From Diphasiastrum complanatum (lineage: Eukaryota > Streptophyta > Lycopodiopsida > Lycopodiales > Lycopodiaceae), in NCBI GenBank assembly GCA_029204225.1, contig CM055102.1:35336585-35400584 (forward strand): 64,000 bases of DNA, written 5' to 3'. Shown here in pieces: positions 43,771-54,310 of this stretch. Below the pieces are notes generated by a model. It was not told the DNA's origin, searched no databases, and was given only the letters and a program-made list of their open reading frames with translations. Both the position numbers and the translations under genes were made by a program. Within the stretch, counting starts at the first letter, position 1. Every line of letters begins with the position of its first letter.

Positions 43771-44283
43771 TGTCATGTCCATGTCCAAGATTTAGTATAT
43801 TATTCGACTTGGATATCCAATACTCCGGTGAATCAGCTTACTAGTTATGCCACATCATATTGGATGTGATTCTCAAGTAATTAATAACCTTGTGAGGCCC
43901 AGACATGCTAATTGGAGTTAGTACAAGGTTTGGGACCATATATGCATGTGTAGAGTATCAATAGGAATTCTATGAATAGAAGATCCATGCATAGAGACCC
44001 TATTTTAGTGGAATCTATGTATAGGGGAGTTGGGTCCTTGCATTACTAAATGCACAGGGGGTTCTATGCCTTATATTAGGAGGCCAAACTCGCCCTACTA
44101 CACCGTCATTTGGTTCATTCTTTGCCAGGATCTCTCTCTACTCTCATGCTTCCTATTCCTTGGCTTGAAGGCGAAGCTTCTAGAGATTGATTGGTTGCTT
44201 CTACTTGATTGGGTGGTTTCTCCAATAGTGTGTTCTCTATTGTTTTTTCTTGTAAACATGATCTAGAGTAGGCGACTCTTGCA
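43771..44283 (+). repeat. LTR, family A, 5' LTR (513 bp)
   Basis: Starts TGTCATGTCCATGTCC and ends ...CTCTTGCA. It is more diverged than the two other copies but collinear with them (shared TTGTGAGG.CC.AGACAT.CTAATTG and GATTGG.TGG...GGTTT blocks). A primer site follows after one base. Confidence 0.75.
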
Positions 44284-44284
44284 T

Positions 44285-44296
44285 TGGTATCAGAGC
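44285..44296 (+). other. primer binding site (tRNA-iMet)
   Basis: TGGTATCAGAGC one base after the LTR CA end. Confidence 0.9.
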
Positions 44297-44359
44297 AAGG
44301 CTTATGAAGATAGGAGAACTTGGCTAGAATATTGATTGCTCTATCTTTACAATGCTCGT

Positions 44360-45140
44360 TTGAATGGATGTGTCTAATGATTTTTATGGCTATATTGAGG
44401 AGGAGATCTATATGGAGCAATCCGAGGACTTCATTCAACATAGATTTGAAGACAAAGTGTGTGTACTCAAGAAAAGTATGTATGGGTAAAGCAAGCACAA
44501 ATATCATGGCATGCTTGGCTACACACCTTCCTTATCTCACTTGGATTCACTCTAAGGGACTTATATCCTTCATTTTATTATAGAATTCATGATGGTAATG
44601 TACTTATTCTTTCATTGTATGTAGATGATATTATTTTTTGTGGAAACAATATAGATTTTGGGCATTGAAGTAGTTAGAGATTGTAGTTATAGTTTCATTT
44701 GTCAATTCAAGTATGTTACTTTAATAATTAAGAAGTTCAATATGGATATGTGCAAAAAAGTAGAAACTCCAATGGAGCACCATGTAAAAGATCCTAGAGG
44801 AGATGATGAAAGATCCTTCAAGGACATCACCTCTATAGGAGTCTCATAGGATCCTTGTTTTGGATTACCATATGTAGACCAAATCTAAGATATATTTCTA
44901 GCACCCTCGGCTTTAGCATACTATATAGAGGTGATCACATTGATTTGTTTGATTTTTCAGAGTCAGATTGTTGGAGGCAAGGTGAATAGAAGATAAATAA
45001 TTGCATATGCAATTTTTATTGGAGATGGAGTCATTTCATGGGTCTCAAAGAAGCAAGAAATCATGTCTCTCTCTTCAACTGAGGCCGGGGACACGGCACT
45101 TACATCCACCACCAATCACATTTTCTCCATCACCATTGAC
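44360..45140 (+). pseudogene. copia RT-RNase H remnant with large deletion
   Basis: Only 60 bp after the primer site the sequence is already in reverse transcriptase: YIEEEIYMEQ, FEDKVCVLKKSMYG, then SLYVDDIIFCGNN with an intact YVDD box. IEVVRDCSYSFICQ, KKFNMDMCKKVETPME and the RNase H part IGDGVISWVSKKQEIMSLSS (about 45020-45080) follow in shifted frames. Gag, protease and integrase are deleted and no 3' LTR was found. With the family A LTR at 43.77 kb it shows that family A is a copia element. Confidence 0.8.
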
Positions 45141-47099
45141 ATTCTAACAAATGAGATCTCATATCCCACACCCTAATTCCATTAAGGTCTTCTTAGTTGA
45201 CCTAACCATGATAAAAACAAGTTTTTGTAGTTTCATGACTCTAATCACAACACATAACTATTCCCTCCATAAACTGCTTGTGATAAATAGATTGTAACAC
45301 ATGAGCTCTCTATGCATTTTGCATGGTGCCATCTAATTGGCTTGAAATTTTTTGTCTCAAATCTAATTTTATTAGAATATGTGACCTTTCATGAAGGGAC
45401 ACTACCCTCTTTGTATTTCCTTGAACTTTTATTTTGCTTTCACCCATATAGTCTTGTGCTGCAATCCTTTTCCTAAACCTGGCACTAAGTTCATTAATGG
45501 TTTTATGAGCTTTAAAGGTTCACAATCTCTATGTGCTCATCAACATCGTGCTTGATCCAGACTCAAATTGTGGTTATTGTAGAATCAGAATATCTCAAAA
45601 CCTTGTGCTCCAAATTTAGCTTGGCCTTCTTGGGGATGTACATTGTACATATTGTGCATAGTATAATGCTATTGCAAAGTAGCCACTAAGGGTATTTTCA
45701 CACACAAGCGGGGCCACTGGTAATGCTGATTCAAACTTACCCTGCTCCATCGACCTCATTGCTCCCCAAAACGCAAACTTGTTTGGGAGACCTCTGTTCT
45801 CACTCTTTTATCCTGAATCACAAAGACGTCCTTCGATCTAGGAAATTTAAATATGAGTAGCTCCAAAAAATAGGGCCCCTAGGTCATGTGGAGATGCCGG
45901 AGAATACTCCCTCTCATCTCCATGTCAACATTTTCTAAGCCAAGTCACCTACCACATGGGGGACCTCCATTTCCTATGTGAAATGGGGTAAGGGCCTCTC
46001 CACTTTTTGTCTCCAATGAACATTGAGTCTTTGGACAACTAGAGATGCCCTACGATTATGTGAAAACACCCTAAGAAACAACACTCATTGTTAAGCAAGT
46101 TCCTAGATGTGCAAATCTAGGAGATCTAGTGAAGCAATGCACAAGAAAGGCTCCACTTTTTGTCCTCACATGAGCTCCTTTTTGTGGCACCTTGAAAATA
46201 TGGGTCGGTCCTAGGCAAAGCTCATTCAAGAATTCCATGCTTTGGTATTCTAGTGGAATTTGTTTCTTTTGTCCAAGCTTGCATTTTCACTTGCAAGGGC
46301 TTTTTAGTTTTTAACTTTAATATGACATGTATGTTTGAAGGTTATCTTTCAATCAAACCTTTTGAATAGTCTCTTGTAATCTAGGAAATATTTGACCCAA
46401 AAATATGAAATTTGTCTTTGACTGCAACAAACCACAACGTTCAAGCTTGCAAGAACACCCAAAAAAAGAGCCAATGGGTATATTGGAGGACTACAATAGG
46501 CATTTTGTCTATTTCCCATCCAAGAGCTCCACCTCTTCGAGATCATCCAAATGTAGCTTCGAAAGTTTCAAGTGAGAATGAATCCTTGAAAGTTTAGTAT
46601 GAGAAATGGATGTGGACATGCTAAGGGTCAACACCAACCCATCTCCATAGCTCATAGCTCTAGAGTCTACACGTGGGCACCCATCATCCTCATAAGATAC
46701 TCATTTAGTTTTTTTTGTCATGTTATGTCGTTGTTATACGAGCCCGGAATACTCATGTCACTTTTTTTATTATGCTACACCGTTGGATGAGAGAGATACT
46801 TTTGCACTTTTTATCATGCTACATCATTGGATGAGAGTGAGGCTGCCTACAGCTTAAGTCATGGGAACAAGCTCAACCTTAGATTACAAATTCAGTAGTC
46901 CAGAGAGTACACCACCACACAACTGCACACACTACACCACATACCACAGTCAATATGTGGACATAAGCTCATGAATCCTGAGATTCTGCAGCTGTGGATG
47001 ATGCCACCAGCTGCTCCTTAAATGATGAGACTAATGACTTGCTTGACTGATGGATGACTTGCTGAGCCTGCAACCTTAAGACAGGTAGGATTCCAATTC
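45141..47099. other. intergenic region, nothing supported
   Basis: Mixed-composition sequence. Short frames at 46.35-46.8 kb show no domain. 46900-47100 may hold the promoter of the gene at 47.47 kb, but I could not pick a TATA box with confidence. Confidence 0.4.
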
Positions 47100-47469
47100 T
47101 GCTGCTGCAATTGGGTTGTTGAGACGAGCATCACCCACGCGTGCGTGGATGCCCAACTCAGACGCTCAAGCAAGCGGTTTCACTCTGTGGATTCCTCTTG
47201 ATTCGGGAAGACGAAGCAAGAAAAACTTTTCTAGGAACGTGCTTCTCGGTTTTTCTTCTTGTGCGTCATCACCGAAGAGCTGGTGATGATATCATAATCA
47301 AAGCTACGGATTTACAAATAACTACAAGAAAGAGCGGTCTGAAACCTTTGAGGATGCGTGTGAGTTTTGCTGAACAAAAGGCTTGAGCGTGAGAGAGGTA
47401 TCGAGGAAGAAAGGGAATAGAACCAGCTGTGGGTTTGTGCTTTTCGCTCTGTAAGAAAGCAATTTAGCT
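47100..47469 (+). promoter_or_regulatory. likely 5' leader with upstream reading frame
   Basis: GC-richer than its surroundings and contains an 81-codon frame (47141-47386) that ends 83 bp before the start of the next gene. It could be a uORF. No domain was recognised in it. Confidence 0.35.
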
Positions 47470-47811
47470 ATGGCGACGCTTAGCAAGAGGGGTTCATTCA
47501 GGAGGCAGGGATCTTCGGGGATGAGCTGGGCGGATAACTGGGTATTCACTGACAAAGGAATGATCAGCATCATACCATCTATAGGTGATACAGTGGAGCA
47601 CACAACTGTGGACCCAGCCATGCAAACCAGCAGATTGAGCTGCTGCGAGATAGAAGAAGAACCTGTAATTGCAGTTCCTCCCAGTGAGCCAAAGCTGGGC
47701 AAGAGCAGAAGCTTGAGAAGCTCAGCACAACATAACAAATCAAGCTTTCGAATTATCAGATGGATCAAAAGCAGGTTCCGAAGGAGAAGCAGGAATGTTT
47801 GCTCTGAATAA
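47470..47811 (+). CDS. MAPK-substrate-like small basic protein
   Basis: A complete 113-codon frame, MATLSKRGSFRRQGSSGMSW at the start. The N-terminal S-F-R-R-Q-G-S-S-G motif with a following Trp is the hallmark of the small plant protein group annotated as MAPK kinase substrate protein At1g80180-like (FRRQGSSG.VWDD in Arabidopsis). In that group the conserved Ser residues are phosphorylation targets and overexpression affects stomatal patterning. The middle is acidic and Pro-rich (IEEEPVIAVPPSEPKLG), then a second Ser/Arg block (KSRSLRSSAQHNKSSFR) and a very basic end (RFRRRSRNV). The length of about 110 aa fits the family. No signal peptide or membrane helix is seen. The frame has no damage. 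Polyadenylation-type AATAAA words lie at 48250 and 48353. The family assignment rests on the N-terminal motif. Confidence 0.65.
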   Translation: MATLSKRGSFRRQGSSGMSWADNWVFTDKGMISIIPSIGDTVEHTTVDPAMQTSRLSCCEIEEEPVIAVPPSEPKLGKSRSLRSSAQHNKSSFRIIRWIKSRFRRRSRNVCSE

Positions 47812-48580
47812 TATTTAGCTTGCATGTAAGCTCTTCAATTATATCCTGCTATATTGTTCTTCTTTTCAAATGATGAGTTGTTCATTTCAGATTCATCGAC
47901 TGTAGCATGTGTCATAATAACTAGAAAAATCAGTGGGCGGTTTTAATTCCTGCTGTGCATTTGTAGCTGAAGCTGGCACCAGCACTGAATTAGTTCTGAA
48001 TTCGGCTCTCAAGTACCCTATGATCGGGTACCTATAACTAAAAGGGGCTACTTAGATCAATATTTATGGATGCTCCATTATCCGTAATTGCATCAGTAGC
48101 TGTTCTATTGGAAAAATGCTCATAGTACTGAATGGATTGAATCTCCGAGGCCGCAGTAACTTTTTGTGGGTGATAGTTCTGATTAACAGTCACATGCCTT
48201 ATTCTACTCTATGGGATCTCAACGCCCCTGTTATGAATAGATTCTTTACACAATAAACTTCATCCTCTCATGCAGGACTTACTGAACTTAATGCGTTTAT
48301 AGGCGTCACGCATGGAAAGACTTGTATTTGTATGGCTTCTGCAGATGATTATGCAATAAAACAGTCAAAAACCGATTTCTTCTATTGCCAGATGAATTCC
48401 TTTTGAAAAACTAGGACTCTTGTATATTGGGTCAATCAAACAATTGAAGGCAGTAAATTAAGGTCAGATTTAAGAAAGAGTTATGCCCCAGTTCAATGCA
48501 AAAACGTTTCTATAGCTCACTTTCTCTCTCCGAAATTGTGAAAACAAGTCATGCCAATTCCTTCACTAGCTTAATCTAAG
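47812..48580 (+). other. probable 3' UTR and downstream spacer
   Basis: Non-coding, with AATAAA words at about 48250 and 48353 on the plus strand. Confidence 0.4.
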
Positions 48581-48584
48581 CCCA

Positions 48585-48700
48585 AGTGTGGTTGTGTGGT
48601 CGCGTGCTCTTTGGTGGGGGCTTATCCATCCAGGTTCAAATTCTGTGCTGCATACCCGGGCAGAAGGCTTCTTCAAGATTAAAAGACCAAAATTTAATCA
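48585..48700 (+). mobile_element. possible tRNA-derived SINE head
   Basis: TGTGGTCGCGTGC (A-box-like, about 48594) and AGGTTCAAATTCTG (B-box, 48632-48645) are spaced about as in a tRNA gene, but no cloverleaf forms. No tail or target duplication was identified. Confidence 0.3.
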
Positions 48701-48829
48701 ATATCTTTCCTTAACTGCTAGTTATTTAATTTCTCACATGCACATATTCTCTATTTCCCCTTCCAATGAAATTGATCCTAATAGTCAAGTCATACTACAT
48801 CTCACTTTATCTTTGTAGAGTAATTGTTG

Positions 48830-50300
48830 ATAGCCAAATATACTCATGAGCTTTATGGAAAAAATAAAGATAGTTTTAGTAAATTTGAAACTCTTGCAAA
48901 GTCTCAATTTTGAAAGAATATATCTTATTTTGATAAATATTGATTCTTTTTTTGTACTTTGGAAGCTCCTAAGTGGTATTATAGAATGATGAATACATGT
49001 TTTTCATCTTCAAGACAAATTTTCAAGTTTTTATAGTTGAGAACATGCTTGTATTGGAATTTTTTTGCCGAACTATATAGGTCTTTTGAAAATCAATTTA
49101 TTTTAAATCATGTATTGTCAATATGAAAAGAAAATACCTTGATTTCATAACTTTTGAATTTATTTTAGTACTACGGTAGTTGCAGAATGCACTTATAGAA
49201 TGATGAATTGATGTTTTTCATATGTAACATTATAAGGCATTTCAAATTTATATTGTTGACAACATGCTTGAATTGCAATTTTATGTTGTTGAACCATATA
49301 TTCTTTTGGAAATCACTTTTTCTTGAATCATGTACTTTCAATTGTTTAAATATATTATTACATAATTTTAATGATTCAAAACAATTTCTTTGTGTTGAAG
49401 CTTGTGTGTAAGCATACTAGACTTATCAATTGCTAGTGATAGCATTGGACAATGTAAATATATATTCATCATCCAAAGATTGTACCATTTACATAAGAAA
49501 CTATATACAAACATAAAAAAAATTGACATAAATATCAATTTTTTTACATAATATTTACAATATATACAATTAATGCTATAACAACGTAATCATTGCACAA
49601 GATTCCCGAAAACAAATAAACAAATAAACAATGTTCGAAAAACTTATTTCACAATGCATAGTCATTACTATCTAGAGTGCAAAGCCAATGTAAAAATGAC
49701 GATAACCATCAAGTATTTTCTTTATGTTATGTCATTCGTCAAAATGGCAAAACGAATGAATAAATTACATTGCTCTGTCTTGCTTGAGTCATTCACCAAA
49801 TTTATTATGTACACTCTCATTGCTTGTTCTCCAAAGTTATCTTGTTGGAGCCCAAGATGTATACAAATTGCAAATACATCTCCCCTTGAAAGCTTTCATG
49901 GCTTGCGTTTCTTCATAAGAGCATAAAGAAGCTCCACATGTTCTAACTCCAACTCCTCGTATAGTGAAGTTTGCTTTTGTGCCATCCTGATAGCCATTCC
50001 TCCAACTTGATGCAATTTATCAATACACAAATACAGAGATATACATGAAGTAGTCTGATGCTAGTAAGCAAGAAGACAAAAATACAGAATACATGCCCAC
50101 CTGCGAGCGAGACAATTCTGAATAGGATCTGAAGATCCACAAGTCCGCTAGTAAGCAAGGCATTGATCGTGAAAGATCTGTATTTCTCTCACGCCAATGC
50201 ACTGCGTGGGGCTGCATGCAGTGCTTGAAGAATCAGAGAAATCAATAGACACATTAAAATTCAAATTTGATCAATGCAAAATTGTTGATAAGACAAACAA
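48830..50300. other. AT-rich intergenic
   Basis: No gene, LTR end or RNA recognised. Confidence 0.5.
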
Positions 50301-50309
50301 GTTCCTTGC

Positions 50310-50771
50310 TGTCATGGCCATATTCAGTTAAGGATCTGGAATAGTCCTAATATGGTAGACCGGCCCTCTAGTGTTCAAGATTGTTGGTCACGCCGAGATT
50401 TATTCCAAGTCAAGGCCTGTTTGTGACTAATCACCTTGAGAGGACCCAGACATTCTAATTGAGACATATGGAGTATTGCATGTATGTGTGACAGATATAG
50501 GCAAGAGGATTTCATGAAGAGGTGTGATCTATTTATAGTTGACTTGCATGGGGATTGCATGGTTTCATGCACATGACTCTACTCTTTATATAATGAGGTA
50601 GGGATTCTCCCATCGACATATTGGGTTTACGTTCCTAGTTTCTCTCTTCTCCTCTTGCTTCACATGGCATGGCTTGGGGCCTAGATCTAGTTTTGACTAG
50701 GATTGGTTGGGCGGTTTGGCTCCATAGTCTCTCTTATTGTGTTCTCCTATCCTCATCTTATGGTCTTTACA
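50310..50771 (+). repeat. LTR, family A, 5' LTR (462 bp)
   Basis: Starts TGTCATGGCCATATTCAG and ends ...TCTTTACA. It is an inverted copy of 37684-38148, nearly equal in length (462 against 465 bp). Confidence 0.85.
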
Positions 50772-50772
50772 T

Positions 50773-50785
50773 TGGTATAAGATCC
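50773..50785 (+). other. decayed primer binding site (tRNA-iMet)
   Basis: TGGTATAAGATCC where TGGTATCAGAGCC is expected, one base after the LTR end. Confidence 0.7.
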
Positions 50786-51468
50786 CTGCTAAGATGCGGT
50801 TTTGGATGGAGACAAGCTCTACATCAAATCAGAAGCACATGGATTTATGTCCCAGATTGGTGTGCATAACTCTCAACACGAAAATCGAGTTTTGGATCCT
50901 CTAATTCTAGTTTGAAGCATATTGGCAAGAAGAGTGGTAGAGTGCACTTCCACTGGTTTTTTTTTTTGTTAATATTGCTTCTAATTTGAGTGATTCAATT
51001 CTGATTTTTTTTATGAAACCTTGAGAGGATTTTTATTGATGTAGCATGATTTGTGTATATGAATCCACTAGCTTGTTTCTCATGGCATTAAAGATTTGTA
51101 ACATGCAAGGCTAGTTTGTGTTTATTGATAGATTGAGTGTATTCAACTTATCCTGGAAAAAACAAACTATAACAAGCATTTATGTTTCTATTACTTGCAT
51201 GAGGGGACAATATCTTCTGATGTTACATGTAAGTTAAGAATCATTATGGGACTGTTGTTATAATTATTCTTTAGTGATATGTGCTGGTGAGAACAAAGAC
51301 TTGTTGTTGACGATCTTTTTAATATAAATGATTGAAAGTGTATAACTTCATGCCAACAGTAGCAACAACAATGGTAGCTTAGTTTTTGTGAACTACAAAC
51401 CAAATAGGCAGACCCTCTCTCTAATTTTTTTGAGTTCTTAAAACCTTGGCATAGCTGCAGAAACTCAT
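50786..51468 (+). other. copia leader remains
   Basis: No readable gag, protease, integrase or RT. A large internal deletion joins the leader to the RNase H at 51.47 kb if both belong to one element. Confidence 0.4.
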
Positions 51469-51900
51469 ATGGAAGGTGGCTCATGCCCGTTACTGTTTTC
51501 TCAGAACTGGACAATAGCGTGCGGAGCTACAATCAGCTGGATATGCAAAAAGCAAACCTTGGTAGCTCAATTTTCTTGCGAAGCTGAGTATGTCGCAGCC
51601 TCAAAAGTGGCGAATGAGGTAGTGTGGCTACAAATGATGTCGGAGGCAATCGAGATACCACAAGAGGGGCCAAGCACGATGATGATGGGCTCTCAGAGTG
51701 CCATCTATCTGTGCCAGGATCCTGTCTTCCATTCAAAGATGAAGCACATTCCTCTGAAGTATCATCACATTCGAGATTTGATCTCGAAAGGAGAGCTCCA
51801 GGTCCAGTTCATAAAATTAGAAAGTATGATTGCAGATCTCCTCATGAAACCGCTCGACAAGCCACTCTTTACCAAGCAAAGAAAGGCCAGGACCGCAAAC
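51469..51900 (+). pseudogene. copia RNase H C-terminal part
   Basis: Reads GATISWICKKQTLVAQFSCE followed by AEYVAAS (catalytic Glu region). It continues with EVVWLQ, DPVFHSKMKHIPLKYHHIRD (conserved His region) and the copia end motif MIADLLMKPLDKPLF. The frame is open through the domain and beyond it (to 52023), which is unusual among the remnants here. The upstream RT is absent. Confidence 0.82.
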
Positions 51901-52039
51901 TGCAAAATGGACGCAAAACAAAAACTACGAAAAGAACGAAAGAAAACGAGAGATTACGAAACAAACGAAGAGAAATCTTTCGCATTGCTAGCTGGCAGCT
52001 CAACGGGCTTCACGCCCAGCTGAAACGAATAGCAACGAT

Positions 52040-52606
52040 GGAGACTAACTAACTATTTGATTAGCGTTAACTAGTCTTGTGATTCTACGTTTAGCTATCT
52101 TGTAAACTCCACACAGTGGAGGTATAAACGATCCTCTCTGAATCATAACTAAGATGGAGAATTTGACAGAGATCTGTAAGAGACAGAGAGAGACATAGCG
52201 AATAGAGTAAGAAAGTAAAAATACCATAGCTGTGCATGAAAGTCTGCCAACGAGCAGAACACAACGTAAGAGCAAAGTGTCAATCCGCCAACGAGCGAGA
52301 CACTGATGATCTCGCTCCAAAACCAAACTGATAATATAGTCGCTCTATTTTTGTATATCTCTTTGTCTTGTGCTGACTGTCTTGATTGCTAGAATAGAAT
52401 GTGTTCTATGATGCGTAGTCGCGTGTCTGGGATCCTGTAAGAGCTTCCGCACGAAAAGAAAATTCAAAGACAAAAAATTGTTCACAAATAAGAAGAAGAA
52501 GGCCAACACGAAACAGTATCGCTTCCGCGACAATGAGTTGATAACATAAAAGCGACAATTGAGTTATCTGCAGAACGTCATCAATCAAAGCCAATACTAT
52601 CTATTA
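52040..52606 (+). repeat. possible copia LTR after RNase H
   Basis: Non-coding block directly after a copia RNase H end, with a TATA-like GGTATAAACG at about 52120 and TGGTATAGAGGG (primer-site-like) at 52607. Clear TG/CA ends were not found. Confidence 0.22.
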
Positions 52607-52648
52607 TGGTATAGAGGGTCTAGTGGCCATTCTTGATAACCTTGTTCA

Positions 52649-54310
52649 TCAACAAATTTGACTGCTTTGTCTATCTAGGTATTCATGGTATGCTTGGACT
52701 TGAAAACTTTCTTTTTTAGTTAATCTTGCTAATTGAGGACAAGGCGGAGATGTTGTAGGTGCTGGTTCTTGTTGTACAATTGGCCTTTTTGGGCGTGAAT
52801 TCTTTGGATTTGGCCTTTTAAGAATGGATATACCTGGCTTTGATTTTGTGTTGGTGGTCTGTAGCATTGTGGAACAATCAAACTTTGGTTGAATCTTGCT
52901 CTTTGAAGGGCATCCATCAACCTTAGTCTTTCCCTTCCCATTGTCTTGTGGTCTTGAAGATGGCATGACCATATTGGCTTGCGTACCTTGTGCTGATTTT
53001 CTGCCAAGAGTTCCACTTGTCACAGGTACTTGTTGTAATGTAGCATCCGCTAATTGTTGTAGAAGACTTGGTAGAATTTGCATAATTTCTGCTATTGCAA
53101 TTTGTTTGATGGATTCTACCAGCTTTGTCTTTTGTGATGCTATAGGAATTGGAGCGTGAGGTGACTCTGTGCATTTTTTGGATCTAGGAGGACTTGGATG
53201 GAGGTATGGAACCATGTGAGGTGTTAGGAGGACCTTACCATGGGTATTGGTCATTTTCCTAAACCTTGGGCCTCAACCTTGAGCCATGATCACATAATTG
53301 GCCTTGGGCCAAAGTTAGCCATCGCATTTGGGTCATGGTGACCTAGTAGGAGGGAACACCTACTAGGGTCCCTTGATGTTCCTAAAGCAACCAAGAAGTT
53401 GTTAACCAAGACACATAAGTTATGGAAGGTGTCTCTTGACATTCCACTAACTTGTGAGGCTCTTGGCCTTTTCTTTGCTTCCCCTCTTCTCATTGGCTTA
53501 TGAGGACACTCTGCAGTGCTTTGGAGAGAGTCAATATTCTATAAGAGAAAGAGAGGGCCCCCAAAGGAGAGGAGATATCTTGTGTTGTTTCTTGCTTCTA
53601 TTCACTAGTGGAAGGCTAAAGTGTAAAGAGCATTTTTTGCTTGCTTACTCTTGTGAGAATCACCATCTTTGGTATGGGACTTAAATGGGGATAGGATCTT
53701 GAGTATGCTTGTGTTTGTGATGGTAGTAATTGTGGTAAAGCAAGGGGGTGCTAGATAGGCTTGCTTGTGCATGGATCTAGCTATGGTTGGGTGGTGAATT
53801 CTTGAGGCCATTTTGATTGTCTACTTTGGAAGGATCTTAGGGACATTGGAGGAGAGGCATCTCTGGAAACTCTTGAGATGGAGGTACTGCTGGTTTGGCC
53901 TTAGCTTCTGTAGCTTTCTCCACTTGTGCTTCTCGTATCCAATGGCAGATCCTCTTACATTGACGTCCTTTTTCTTTGGCGTTTGGATATGGTCCCGTCA
54001 TAGAAAGTTGACCTTCGGCCATTGATACTGATGGTGGTGGAGATGGTGCCACCTCCTTTCACTTTTGTGCTCACGTAAATGCTAACATAGGAACGTGGGG
54101 AGTATTGGGTTTTTGTGGCTACCTCCCGAGAGTGGTTGGTGATTGAATGGTAATCAAGTTTAGGGGCATGCTCGTTCTAGGTCTCAATGGGAAATTCTTG
54201 TAACATTGCCCATAAACGCATTCTCAATAGAAGGGTGTATACATGTCCTTGTGAGGCCATCCTGCAATTCTGTGCCCTTCTCCGCATCTGTAACAGCTGT
54301 AAATTTGTCT
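52649..54310 (-). pseudogene. Ty3-type gag remnant with CCHC-like knuckle
   Basis: The minus strand at about 54240-54300 encodes CYRCGEGHRIAGW, a CX2CX4H knuckle whose last Cys has become Trp. Broken frames with basic and Pro-rich composition follow (53837-54052, 53605-53811). A 201-codon open frame (52649-53254) has a helical patch (IKQIAIAEIMQILPSLLQQL) and a Lys/Pro-rich tail. No protease or RT is seen beyond 52.65 kb. The assignment relies on the knuckle and on the tRNA-Asp primer site and LTR upstream at 56.9 kb in the right orientation. Confidence 0.5.

Noticed and set aside
47322-47825. 167-codon frame on minus strand
   Set aside because: Antisense of the FRRQGSSG gene. Leu-rich composition follows from the Ser/Arg codons on the other strand.
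49654-49926. 90-codon frame in AT-rich sequence
   Set aside because: No domain, no splice signals and a composition expected by chance.
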